Source: CAYVQU01 sp964453155 (GTDB taxonomy: Bacteria > Chloroflexota > Anaerolineae > Anaerolineales > UBA11858). From it: a stretch of 13,080 bases of DNA. This document shows positions 1 through 8,204 of the stretch, in pieces. A model generated the notes under the pieces. The model searched no databases. It was given only the letters and a program-made list of their open reading frames with translations, and was not told the origin of the DNA. Within the stretch, counting starts at the first letter, position 1. Each line of letters begins with the position of its first letter. A program made the position numbers and the translations under genes. The DNA lies in assembly GCA_964453155.1 (NCBI GenBank), contig CAYVQU010000153.1, forward strand, positions 1 to 13,080, in the 5' to 3' direction.

Positions 1-60
1 GCTTCCAATCCCCTCTTTTTTCAAGCCCTTTTCACACTATTCCGTATACTTACCAGGGAA

Positions 61-1416
61 TCACATGCCTCGTAACAACTCAACAGTTTCAAATATATCT
101 TCAAAATTGGTGTGCGGAGAAACAATTACTAACCGTAATGCGGTAATGCCATTTAGATTAGTGACTGAGATTGAACGCTCCCCAGAAGACATATACTTTT
201 GGTAAAGATCAGTTTGCAGAGCGTCTAAATCTTGCACCGGCACCCCTTTGGGAGTCATGCGGAAACAGATGATACCGGTTTCGGGTTCATGCAGGAGTTC
301 TACATCTTTTTGGTTTTTTAAAGTATTTGCCAGGGTGCTTATGGCGATCAACGGTGATCGTAATTCTTCAATAACTCTTTCAATCCCCTGTCCCCGCAGA
401 ATTGTTACCAAGGGCAAGGCAGACATTGGGCGTGTGGAGGGTGGAGATTTTAAACCGGGGTTGGGTGCTGCCTCTCCTGGCCGATTGAAATAGCTGCTGT
501 GAAGCGCCATTCTCCTGAATTCAAGGGATTGCTTCACAAAAAGCACCGAGGTTGGGATGGGTGCTCTGAGTTGTTTGTGAGGGTCCCAAACGATGGAGTC
601 TGCCTGGGTATCCCCCTTAAACCGCGGTGCCCATTCTGGGACCAGTTTATAAGCGTAACCGTAGGCGCCATCCACATGCAGCCAGGCTCCGAAATCTTCG
701 CATCGCTCTGCAATCGAATCGATGGGGTCGATCGCCCCAGTAGATGTTGTCCCGGCTGTCGCCACGATGCAGAAAATATCACGAACCCCCTGTAGATCTC
801 GGATAATTTGAGTCAATGCATTGATGTCGATGCGGTAGTTTTTATCTACCGGTAGGGGGATTAAACTTTTTTCCCCTAACCCTAAAATCCGGACGGCGTG
901 TTTTAGAGAAAAATGGGCCTCGCGCGAAACCAAAACAGCCAGCCGATTAGGGTCTTCGAATCCGGCAATCCCCTCCTGTGCCAGATCAAAACCCTGATAT
1001 TCAGCATACCGATTGAGGGCCATGTATAGCGCTTGCTGGTTCGCGTAAGTGCCTGAATACAAAAAAGTGGCGTCGGCCTCAGGTCCTAAACCAAAAAGTT
1101 TGCAAAGCGCCTGGCAGCACAATTCCTCGAGGACCGCGCCACCCGGCGATACCTGCCAGTTGGTTACGCCCTGGTTATTATCCAACATCACCCTGGCTCC
1201 AATTTTGGCCTCCGGTGACGGAAAGGCGTTGAACATCGATTGGAACTGGGGTTGGTCATACTGCAAAAGATGGGGCAGAAGACATTTTTCTACTAACGAA
1301 TTTAGTTTTTCGATGGATATTCCCTTAGCCTGGAAATTTACGAGCGGGGCAAGGTCTGTTGCAACTTGATCTGGAGTTGCACCGGAATAGAGTTGTGAGG
1401 CAGTCGTTTTTATCAT
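61..1416 (-). CDS. PLP-dependent group II amino-acid decarboxylase
   Basis: The 451-residue protein looks like a soluble fold-type I PLP enzyme of the group II (aromatic-L-amino-acid/glutamate/tyrosine) decarboxylase family, which removes the alpha-carboxylate of an amino acid to give an amine. Visible family features are the SREAHFS block with the ring-stacking His168, the ATAGTTSTGAIDPI stretch at 219-232, HVDGAYG with Asp249 expected to bind the pyridine nitrogen, and ADSIVWDPHKQ with Lys281 as the Schiff-base lysine. Length fits the family. It is the last gene of a three-gene minus-strand operon, 21 bases after the hydantoinase stop. The ATG has no clear Shine-Dalgarno sequence, so translation may depend on coupling. 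The substrate cannot be told from sequence; an aldolase or sulfinate decarboxylase role within the same superfamily is possible. Confidence 0.9.
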   Translation of the reverse strand: MIKTTASQLYSGATPDQVATDLAPLVNFQAKGISIEKLNSLVEKCLLPHLLQYDQPQFQSMFNAFPSPEAKIGARVMLDNNQGVTNWQVSPGGAVLEELCCQALCKLFGLGPEADATFLYSGTYANQQALYMALNRYAEYQGFDLAQEGIAGFEDPNRLAVLVSREAHFSLKHAVRILGLGEKSLIPLPVDKNYRIDINALTQIIRDLQGVRDIFCIVATAGTTSTGAIDPIDSIAERCEDFGAWLHVDGAYGYAYKLVPEWAPRFKGDTQADSIVWDPHKQLRAPIPTSVLFVKQSLEFRRMALHSSYFNRPGEAAPNPGLKSPPSTRPMSALPLVTILRGQGIERVIEELRSPLIAISTLANTLKNQKDVELLHEPETGIICFRMTPKGVPVQDLDALQTDLYQKYMSSGERSISVTNLNGITALRLVIVSPHTNFEDIFETVELLRGM

Positions 1417-1437
1417 GTTTGGCTCAGAAGACAGATT

Positions 1438-2808
1438 CTAGGAAAGGCTTCGGTGGATAAATCGGCCTCGACCCTTTTCGGCCAGGCAATCATCTCCGTT
1501 AATGATTAATTCGCCCCGTGAGAAGACTTTCTGGATTTTTCCGGTGATTTCGAACCCCTCATAGGCATGCCAGTCGTTGCATGAATGGGAGTTCGATTGT
1601 CCCATCTGCCATTTGGTGGTCGGGTCGAATAGAACGATGTCCGCATCGGCGCCGGGTATCAGGGTGCCTTTTTGAGGGTACATCCCGAAAATACGGGCTG
1701 GGTTGGTGGCAACTAATTCCACAAATCGGGTCAGGGAAATCCGCCCACGGGCAACACCCTCAGAAAACAGGATATTGAATCTCGGCTCGACACCAGGCAT
1801 CCCATTGGGACAAAGATCAAACCTGTCCTGACCATATTGGGTTGCCTCCCAGGAATAAGCCGCATCATCGGATGTTACTTGAACCAGTCGCCCATCACGA
1901 ATCCCAGCCCATAAACGATTCTGGTTTGCTTGATCCCGTAACGGTGGCGAACAGATCCATTTTAGACCATCGTCACGGGTGAGCATTTCATCCGTAAATG
2001 CCAGATAATGGGTGCAGGTTTCGGCCAATACATTCAGCCCCTCGCCGCGCGCCGCGCCGATCATATCGAGACCTGGCCCAGAGGACAGGTGTACGATGAA
2101 GAGCCGCCCGCCCACGTCGCGGACCATTTGAAGCGCGATTTCGATGGCTTTATTTTCGGTTGCCAGTGGTTTGCTCTGAGAATGGTAAACAGTATCGGTA
2201 AGACCATTTTCCAGACAACGTGCAATCCCAGCTTCGGCCAAATCATTGTCTTCCGCATGGACGAGTAGCATTCCACCAGCATCCCGCAAACCAACCAAAA
2301 TCCGACGCAAGTCAGGTTCTGCGATTAATAATCCCTCTTCACGGTAGATCATGTAGCATTTGATGGTTGGTGCTCCAGCCGCGACAACCTTAGGAATTTC
2401 CACCAGCGTTGCGTCAGTCGGCTGGGTAATTACCGGGTGGACACCCCAATCGATAAGGGCTTTGCCCTCAGCTTCCGAAAATTTGGTTTCCAGGGTGCTC
2501 ATCAGGGTGTTGCCAGGAGCCTGGTTTGAGAAATCTAACACGGTTGTGGTTCCCCCAAAAGCTGCGGCCAGGGTGCCGGTGTAATAATCATGGACGCTGA
2601 TCGTATTCATAAAAATATCGTTGAAGTGGACGTGAGTGTCCACGCCACCGGGTAAAACCAGGAGACCCCCGGCATCTACCATTTCGTCTGGGTGCAGACC
2701 CGATAGATCCCCAATGGCTGCGACCTTTTCACCCCTGATGAGCAGATCTTGCTGGTAAACGCTATCTGCGACGACAACCTTACCGCCTCTAATCAATATC
2801 GTTTTCAT
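1438..2808 (-). CDS. Dihydropyrimidinase / D-hydantoinase family amidohydrolase
   Basis: The 456-residue enzyme belongs to the cyclic amidohydrolases that open hydantoin, dihydropyrimidine or allantoin rings with a binuclear metal centre. All expected ligands are visible: His59 and His61 in DTHVH, the carboxylated Lys150 in TIKCYM, His184 (LVHAED), His240 (IVHLSS) and Asp314 (TSDD). Substrate-side family motifs are Tyr155, CSPPLR at 286-291 and PNGMPGVEPR at 334-343, which favour hydantoinase/dihydropyrimidinase over dihydroorotase. The residue after the metal-binding Asp is Asp315, where many relatives have His. A GGAGA ribosome-binding site lies 6 bases before the ATG. It sits between the aroM-like gene (29-base gap) and the decarboxylase (21-base gap), so the three are probably co-transcribed. 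The exact ring substrate is undecided. Confidence 0.93.
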   Translation of the reverse strand: MKTILIRGGKVVVADSVYQQDLLIRGEKVAAIGDLSGLHPDEMVDAGGLLVLPGGVDTHVHFNDIFMNTISVHDYYTGTLAAAFGGTTTVLDFSNQAPGNTLMSTLETKFSEAEGKALIDWGVHPVITQPTDATLVEIPKVVAAGAPTIKCYMIYREEGLLIAEPDLRRILVGLRDAGGMLLVHAEDNDLAEAGIARCLENGLTDTVYHSQSKPLATENKAIEIALQMVRDVGGRLFIVHLSSGPGLDMIGAARGEGLNVLAETCTHYLAFTDEMLTRDDGLKWICSPPLRDQANQNRLWAGIRDGRLVQVTSDDAAYSWEATQYGQDRFDLCPNGMPGVEPRFNILFSEGVARGRISLTRFVELVATNPARIFGMYPQKGTLIPGADADIVLFDPTTKWQMGQSNSHSCNDWHAYEGFEITGKIQKVFSRGELIINGDDCLAEKGRGRFIHRSLS

Positions 2809-2837
2809 TTATGGTCTCCAAAATTTGGCTTGCCAAC

Positions 2838-3500
2838 CTACAATGTGCTGGCAAGCGTAACCATTGCCAGGTAGCCGAGGTCAATGACCGGGACTTCGAC
2901 CGATTTTTGAAGCTGGATAACTTGTTCAAAAGGATGACCAACGTAATCTAACACAATACAATCCAAGTTTTTGGCGTTGATCTGGTCGGTGAGTTGCTGC
3001 TGAAATTTCTCGTCTTGGACGCTTAAATCGGCTGTCCATACGGTGGGTTGCCAACCCATTTTTTCCCACCGCTCCCGAATGGGTTGCTCTTGTGCCCTGA
3101 CTGGTGTGATCAGGCCGATGGATTTCAGCTGGAGGGCACTTAAGGTGCTACAGCCGATTTTGAATGGCACGAAGAGCGGCTGGGTTCCGTGCAGATCGGC
3201 AAATGTGCCTGCACACAAAAGTAGGGTTGCAACCACACCATTGGTTTCTAACTGATTCAGCGCTTGCTGAAGTTTGGAGGTGATAAAACTTTCGGCAACC
3301 ATCACCAGGGTGCCATCTTGCATTTGGGTCACCAGTGGATAGGCCACATTGGGCTGCTCAGGTAAATCGTCCAGAGTCAGATCATCCAGAGCCCCAGCTT
3401 GCAAAATCTCGCAGCCTGGCAGTAAGTTTTCGAAGGGGGCAACGCGATCGGGTCGCGGGCTTTGACCAATAGTCAAGGCACCAATCCGTTTTTGTGACAT
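2838..3500 (-). CDS. aroM: AroM family protein
   Basis: The 220-residue protein matches the AroM family from its opening IGALTIGQSPRPDRV (6-20), the GALDDLTLDDLP block (36-47), AYPLVTQMQDGT (53-64), and LLCAGTF (94-100). The biochemical role of AroM is unknown; the name comes from linkage to aroL in enterobacteria, and the fold resembles the Asp/Glu/hydantoin racemase group. That resemblance makes its position directly upstream of a hydantoinase suggestive, but not proof, of a racemase-like or accessory role. Cys96 sits where a catalytic cysteine would be, while the matching C-terminal segment reads VLDYVGH (183-189) with Tyr186 where I would expect a second Cys. Start ATG has GGTGG just upstream. 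First gene of the minus-strand operon. Confidence 0.85.
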   Translation of the reverse strand: MSQKRIGALTIGQSPRPDRVAPFENLLPGCEILQAGALDDLTLDDLPEQPNVAYPLVTQMQDGTLVMVAESFITSKLQQALNQLETNGVVATLLLCAGTFADLHGTQPLFVPFKIGCSTLSALQLKSIGLITPVRAQEQPIRERWEKMGWQPTVWTADLSVQDEKFQQQLTDQINAKNLDCIVLDYVGHPFEQVIQLQKSVEVPVIDLGYLAMVTLASTL

Positions 3501-3713
3501 CTTCCACCATTGCTACAACTTGCATATATTTCTACACCGATTGAGTAAGTATAAACGATCTTCTGGTTCAACCAGTCAGATTGTAGAGTAAAATTTCCAT
3601 ATTCTGAAGATGAGCTAAAAATTTGATGAACTTTTCAAAGCAACATGAAGCAGGGTGTCATCTGCAATAGTGACTCTGCAATAAAGCCAGACTGTGAAAA
3701 TTGAGAGGAAAAG
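3501..3713. promoter_or_regulatory. Divergent intergenic region between two operons
   Basis: This 213-base AT-rich gap separates the minus-strand aroM operon from the plus-strand PLP-enzyme operon, so promoters in both directions are expected. I could not find a convincing paired -35/-10 hexamer set on either strand. It holds a perfect palindrome at 3563-3575 and a 9-base direct repeat TCTGCAATA at 3661-3669 and 3675-3683 (start-to-start distance 14 bases), the second copy about 30 bases before the ATG at 3714. The direct repeat may be chance. Confidence 0.5.
3563..3575. promoter_or_regulatory. Candidate operator palindrome
   Basis: CTGGTTCAACCAG is a perfect inverted repeat with 6-base arms and one central base, placed 63 bases upstream of the aroM ATG and 138 bases upstream of the PLP-enzyme ATG. 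A dimeric regulator could bind here and control both directions. No regulator gene lies in the window, and a 6+1+6 palindrome can arise by chance, so this is a suggestion only. Confidence 0.3.
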
Positions 3714-4892
3714 ATGAAAACAAAAGAACCGAATCCCGGAACACTGGCCGTTTGGGCCGGAGAAGATGAATATTTGCTGCAGGGCGCGACCCAGGTGCCA
3801 GTCGTTCATAGCGTCTCGTTTGGTTATGAGGATGTGGACCATTGGTTACAGGTTGCGTTAGGTAAAAAATCCGGACATATCTATGGGCGCAATACCAACC
3901 CAACCGTACATGCATTTGAGGAGAAAATTCGGATCCTTGAAGGCGCAGAAGCGGCCACCAGCGCGGCTACCGGCATGGGCATCATCAGCAGCCTGCTCTT
4001 CACTTTTCTATCTCCCGGAGATCGAGTTGTATCCGTGAAGGATACTTATGGGGGTACAAATAAAATCTTCACTGAATTTCTGCCTCGTTTTCAAATCAAT
4101 GTTGCGCTCTGCGATACCACGGATCATGAAGAAATTGAGGCCCAAATTGCCAAGGGATGTGACCTGCTATACCTGGAGTCTCCTACCAACCCAACTGTAA
4201 AAATTGTTGATTTAGCCAGGTTAGCCGCGGCGGGGCGGAGTGCACAAGCGATTGTTGTCGTCGATAACACCTTTGCTACGCCGATTAACCAAAAGCCTCT
4301 CGACCTTGGTGCCGATCTGGTGCTCCACAGCGCTACCAAATTCCTGGGTGGTCATGCCGATGCGCTGGGCGGCGTCGTTTGTGGCTCACAGGAATTGATC
4401 GATAAAATCTATCATTTCCGGGAGATCAATGGCGCGACCCTGCATCCAATGGCGGCTTATTTGCTGCTTCGGGGCCTGAAAACCCTCCATCTGCGCGTCC
4501 GCCAGCAAAATAACAGCGCTTTGAAAATCGCCCAATTTCTGGAAACCCACCCAGGTATTGAGAAAGTGTTTTATCCGGGGTTGGAATCCCATGAGAACCA
4601 TGACATCGCTTGCCGGCAGATGCGCGGCTTTGGAGGCGTGTTGAGTTTTATGCTCACAGGTAACGATTTCGATGTGGTTCGCAAATTCCTGCCGCGATTG
4701 CGATATGCCCACGCGGCTGCCAATCTGGGCGCAGTTGAGACGATTGTTGGCCCTCCCGCGACCACCAGCCATGTCGAATGTACCCGCGCAGAGCGGGCCG
4801 CAATGGGTATTCCAGAGAGCTTGATCCGTTATTCAGTGGGGATCGAAGACCCCGAAGACCTCATCGCTGATTTGGAACAAGCTTTGGGATGA
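3714..4892 (+). CDS. Cys/Met metabolism PLP-dependent enzyme (cystathionine gamma-synthase-like)
   Basis: The 392-residue protein is a complete member of the cystathionine gamma-synthase/gamma-lyase/methionine gamma-lyase family. Landmarks are YGRNTNPT at 57-64 (Tyr57 and Arg59 contact the PLP phosphate of the partner subunit), Tyr112 in DTYGGT that stacks on the ring, Asp184 in VVDNTF, SATKFLGGH with the Schiff-base Lys209, and Arg372 in IRYSVGIED that should hold the substrate carboxylate. At the usual SLG substrate loop this protein has ANLGAVET (336-343), with Asn337 in place of Ser, and GPPATTSH follows. It could act as gamma-synthase, gamma-lyase or O-acyl-homoserine sulfhydrylase. A GAGAGGA ribosome-binding site precedes the ATG by 4 bases. 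First gene of a plus-strand operon; the next gene starts 20 bases after its stop. Confidence 0.9.
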   Translation: MKTKEPNPGTLAVWAGEDEYLLQGATQVPVVHSVSFGYEDVDHWLQVALGKKSGHIYGRNTNPTVHAFEEKIRILEGAEAATSAATGMGIISSLLFTFLSPGDRVVSVKDTYGGTNKIFTEFLPRFQINVALCDTTDHEEIEAQIAKGCDLLYLESPTNPTVKIVDLARLAAAGRSAQAIVVVDNTFATPINQKPLDLGADLVLHSATKFLGGHADALGGVVCGSQELIDKIYHFREINGATLHPMAAYLLLRGLKTLHLRVRQQNNSALKIAQFLETHPGIEKVFYPGLESHENHDIACRQMRGFGGVLSFMLTGNDFDVVRKFLPRLRYAHAAANLGAVETIVGPPATTSHVECTRAERAAMGIPESLIRYSVGIEDPEDLIADLEQALG

Positions 4893-4912
4893 TGCAAGAT
4901 TGAAGTGATAGT

Positions 4913-5929
4913 ATGAACAATCCGCTTCCCTTGGGGAAATTGCCCCCAGAATTCTTATCGCAAATACTCACGCAAGTCCCACTTTTTGATCCCCGCCTGA
5001 TCCTCGGCCCAGGCATTGGTCTGGACTGCGCGGTGGTGGAGTTGGGGGCGACCTGCCTGGTTTTTAAATCGGACCCCATCACTTTCGCTACCGATGAGAT
5101 TGGCTGGTATGCGGTGCAGGTCAATGCCAATGATATTGCCACCACCGGGGCGGTACCGCGCTGGTTTTTAGTGACCGCCTTGCTCCCTGAAGAGCAAACG
5201 ATGCCCGCGGATGTTGAACGAATTGGGCAGCAGCTCTTTGCGGCCTGTCGCGCCCTCGAAATCAGCGTGATCGGTGGCCATACCGAGATCACGTACGGCA
5301 TTGACCGTCCCATCCTGGCCGGCACGATGATCGGGGAGGTCCCACGGGATGAATTGATCACCCCCCAAGGGGCTTCACCCGGGGATCATATCTTACTCAC
5401 CAAAGGAGTACCGATTGAGGGGACAGCCATTCTGGCGCGTGAGTTTCCTGATCGGTTCAAGGATATCTGTACTCCTCCTGAAATCCAGACTGCTAGTACC
5501 TATCTCTACGATCCTGGGATCAGCGTGGTTAAAGATGCCCGGATCGCGGTTCGAGCCGGCAACATAACGGCTATGCACGATCCCACTGAGGGCGGCGTAG
5601 CAGGCGCCCTGTGGGAACTGGCTGAAGCCTGTGAGCACACCCTGATTATCGATCCCCAGGCAATCCCGGTTTCGTCGATCTCAAAGAAAATCTGTACGGC
5701 TGTGGATATCAATCCCCTGGAAACCATTGCATCCGGCGCGCTTTTACTCACCTGTCCACCGGAAGATGAATCGATAATTTGTGATGCCCTCCAAAGGGAG
5801 GGCATCGCTTGTATTGCGATTGGCCGGGTTAAAGCCGGTCCACCCCAAGTCTGGCAGGAAATCTCTGGGAACCGGAACCTGCTCCAGCGACCAGAAAGAG
5901 ATGAAATCGCCCGCGTATTCGAAAGCTAA
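4913..5929 (+). CDS. AIR synthase-related (PurM/HypE-fold) protein
   Basis: The 338-residue protein has the two-domain ATP-binding fold of PurM, HypE, SelD and ThiL. Family marks are the Gly-rich GPGIGLDCAVV (32-42), SDPITF (53-58), NANDIATTGA (71-80), GGHTEIT (121-127), the domain-linking SPGDHILLTKG (155-165) and MHDPTEGGV (221-229). The first half resembles HypE, but the chain ends in ARVFES and has no PRIC-type cysteine tail, so it should not be the carbamoyl carrier of hydrogenase maturation; no hyp genes are near. These enzymes activate an oxygen with ATP phosphate; the substrate here is unknown. It lies 20 bases after the PLP enzyme and 4 bases before the MFS gene, so it is likely co-transcribed with both. 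Confidence 0.85.
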   Translation: MNNPLPLGKLPPEFLSQILTQVPLFDPRLILGPGIGLDCAVVELGATCLVFKSDPITFATDEIGWYAVQVNANDIATTGAVPRWFLVTALLPEEQTMPADVERIGQQLFAACRALEISVIGGHTEITYGIDRPILAGTMIGEVPRDELITPQGASPGDHILLTKGVPIEGTAILAREFPDRFKDICTPPEIQTASTYLYDPGISVVKDARIAVRAGNITAMHDPTEGGVAGALWELAEACEHTLIIDPQAIPVSSISKKICTAVDINPLETIASGALLLTCPPEDESIICDALQREGIACIAIGRVKAGPPQVWQEISGNRNLLQRPERDEIARVFES

Positions 5930-5933
5930 TGAT

Positions 5934-8204
5934 ATGAACAAAACCGAACCGACCGCCTCACTCGAACCGACTACCCTGGAAAAAATCCGCGGGTTGCCAT
6001 GGGTGCTGGCCAAAAATGCCAGTTTAGCTGTCCATGCTCGATTTCTATTTTTTGGCAGTAGTTTTGTGCTGTTTCTTAACCAGGTTGGTTTCAACAAAAC
6101 CCAGATCGGGGCTCTGTTATCGCTGTTACCGTTTCTGGGGCTGGTGGCGATCTTTGCGGCCCCTTGGGTAGCCCAACGCGGGGTCAAGCGGGTCTATCTG
6201 ACATTCTTTGGCAGCCGGAATTTTTTCATCTTTCTCCTGCTGTTCTCGCCATCGATCTATTTGCGGTGGGGGATGACCATTGCTTTTTATTACATTGCTG
6301 GATTGATGGCCTGTTATGGGCTTTTCCGGGCGATCGGTGAAACCGGTCATTATCCCTGGCAGCAGGAATACATCCCCGATGATATCCGGGGTAAATTTTC
6401 GGCCACGGCCAACATCATCACGAACGTAGCCCGTTTGATCGCGGTGAGTTTTGCCGCGTACGTGGTTGGGCTTTCTGATAATCTGGAAAGATTCCTATTG
6501 TTGTTTGCTTTGGGAGGGATATTTGGATTAAGTGCGGTTTGGGCAGCCTCCCGCATTCCGGGGGGAGTACCCAACCCTGAAGTGGCCTCCAAACGGCCCG
6601 ATTTCAAAGGGATGGCCCAATCCTTGAAAGATCGGAGTTTTGTATCTTTTCTGTTTGGGGTGGGGATGCTGACCCTGATCAACTTGCCCATTTTTTCGTT
6701 TGTGCCGCTTTTTATGCGCGAAAAGGTCGGGTTGAGCGCTGGTAATGTAGTCTGGTTACAAACCGGGGTCTTAATTGCCAGTATGGGGACCGGTTACATC
6801 TGGGGATGGGCCGCCGACCGCTACGGCAGCAAGCCTGTGATGCTCTCCGGGGTGATCGCCAAAGCCATTCTCCCCATGTTTTGGCTCGTGATCCCGCGGG
6901 GAACGTCATCCAGTTTTATCATCGCCCTGTTGATCGCGTTTTGGCAGGGTTTTGCCGCGCAGGGCTGGTGGATTGGTCATACCCGGCTGCTGTTTGTGCG
7001 AGTTGTGCCCCCGGCCCAAAAAACAGCTTATATGGCCGTCTATTACGCCTGGATCGGGGTTTTAGGGGGTGCCAGCCGTATGATCAGTGGGGCCTTACTC
7101 GACCGGTTTGCGGGTTTATCTCGCCAGGTGGGATTTCTACAAATTGATGCCTACACAATCCTATTTGTGGCCGGAATCGTACTGCCCTTGGTGAGTTTGC
7201 TGATCTTTCGCACTGTCCGGGCCGATGGACCGGTTTCTTTGGGAGAGTTCGCCGGGAAATTCGTGCATGGCAATATCTTTGTAGCGGTAGAGTCCATCAT
7301 TCGCTACCAGTTGGCCCGCGATGAAGACGCCGCTGTCACGGCCACTGAACGGTTGGGGCAGGCACAAAGTCCCTTGAACGTGGAAGAATTGCTGGAAACG
7401 CTGGAAGATCCCCGTTTCAATGTTCGTTTCGAGGCGATTATCTCTATCGCCCGACACGGGCCAGATGAACGCTTGATTGCGGCGCTGGTCAAAGTGCTGC
7501 ACCATAGCGAACCGTCCTTGGGAGTGGTCGCGGCCTGGGCGCTCGGAAGGCTGGGGGACCCGCAGGCCTTAGATGCCCTTCGAAAAGGATTGGAGGCCCC
7601 CTACCGCTCCATTCGAGCCCATTGCGCCCGAGCGCTGGGCACCCTGGGTGATAAAACTGTCGCCCAAAAACTCATAGCAGTAATGGAGACCGAAACTGAT
7701 CTGGGGCTGTTGACGGCCTACGGATCAGCTTTGGGGAAATTGCAGATCAGGACCGCAGTCCCGACCCTACTCGCGCTTTTGGCTCGCTGCCCTGATACCG
7801 AAATGCAGCAAACCATTGCGCTGGCCATCGGTCGCATTGTCGGCGATGAGCACAACTTCATTCAACTCTTGCGGCAAGCCAACTCAGCCGACCCAGGTAC
7901 CGCCATTGCCCAGGCCCTTCTGGCGCTTAAAGATGAAGTTAGTGACCTGGAAAATAATGAAGTCAGCCTGATGGAGGCGTTTGAGAAATCCTCTGAAGCC
8001 TTTGCACAGAGTGACCTCATACCAGGCATGGTTCATCTCCAAGAATTGATCATTGCCCTCCCGAAAGAAGGATTTGACGAGGTTTGTGCAGAAATCCTGT
8101 CAGCCTGCTGCACTCAAATGGATCAGCGCGGGGAGGACCGTCTTGAGTACATTGTGCTGGCACTCCACACAATGAAAGTGGGGCAATGTGTTTCTGAATC
8201 GTGA
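5934..8204 (+). CDS. MFS transporter with C-terminal HEAT-repeat domain
   Basis: The chosen 756-residue product begins with about 430 residues holding some twelve hydrophobic segments (near 34-50, 58-80, 88-108, 113-133, 160-180, 187-205, 236-258, 273-292, 302-320, 327-348, 366-386, 407-427). WGWAADRYGSKPVM (290-303) is the MFS cytoplasmic-loop motif, here between segments 8 and 9. From about 485 to 670 come alpha-helical HEAT/PBS-lyase-like repeats, for example VVAAWALGRLGDPQALDAL and AHCARALGTLGD, expected in the cytoplasm. The open frame runs upstream to 5781, but that part overlaps the preceding gene; ATG 5934 lies 4 bases after that gene's stop and fits coupled translation, though no clear Shine-Dalgarno precedes it. 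An in-frame ATG at 5901 is the main alternative. The cargo is unknown. Confidence 0.85.
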   Translation: MNKTEPTASLEPTTLEKIRGLPWVLAKNASLAVHARFLFFGSSFVLFLNQVGFNKTQIGALLSLLPFLGLVAIFAAPWVAQRGVKRVYLTFFGSRNFFIFLLLFSPSIYLRWGMTIAFYYIAGLMACYGLFRAIGETGHYPWQQEYIPDDIRGKFSATANIITNVARLIAVSFAAYVVGLSDNLERFLLLFALGGIFGLSAVWAASRIPGGVPNPEVASKRPDFKGMAQSLKDRSFVSFLFGVGMLTLINLPIFSFVPLFMREKVGLSAGNVVWLQTGVLIASMGTGYIWGWAADRYGSKPVMLSGVIAKAILPMFWLVIPRGTSSSFIIALLIAFWQGFAAQGWWIGHTRLLFVRVVPPAQKTAYMAVYYAWIGVLGGASRMISGALLDRFAGLSRQVGFLQIDAYTILFVAGIVLPLVSLLIFRTVRADGPVSLGEFAGKFVHGNIFVAVESIIRYQLARDEDAAVTATERLGQAQSPLNVEELLETLEDPRFNVRFEAIISIARHGPDERLIAALVKVLHHSEPSLGVVAAWALGRLGDPQALDALRKGLEAPYRSIRAHCARALGTLGDKTVAQKLIAVMETETDLGLLTAYGSALGKLQIRTAVPTLLALLARCPDTEMQQTIALAIGRIVGDEHNFIQLLRQANSADPGTAIAQALLALKDEVSDLENNEVSLMEAFEKSSEAFAQSDLIPGMVHLQELIIALPKEGFDEVCAEILSACCTQMDQRGEDRLEYIVLALHTMKVGQCVSES

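Noticed and set aside
3501..3713. Sigma-70 type promoters for both divergent operons
   Set aside because: Several AT-rich hexamers exist, but none pairs with a good -35 box at 16-18 bases, so naming one would be guesswork.
3615..3915. Two minus-strand open frames of 75 and 85 codons near the divergent gap
   Set aside because: They overlap the start of the PLP enzyme on the opposite strand, lack a credible ribosome-binding site, and contain no motif.
4861..5361. A 166-codon minus-strand open frame over the AIR-synthase-like gene
   Set aside because: It has no family features and lies opposite a gene with clear conserved motifs; a typical antisense shadow.
5781..5933. N-terminal extension of 51 residues on the MFS protein
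   Set aside because: It overlaps 149 bases of the preceding gene in another frame, is not membrane-like or conserved-looking, and an ATG directly after that gene's stop fits better.
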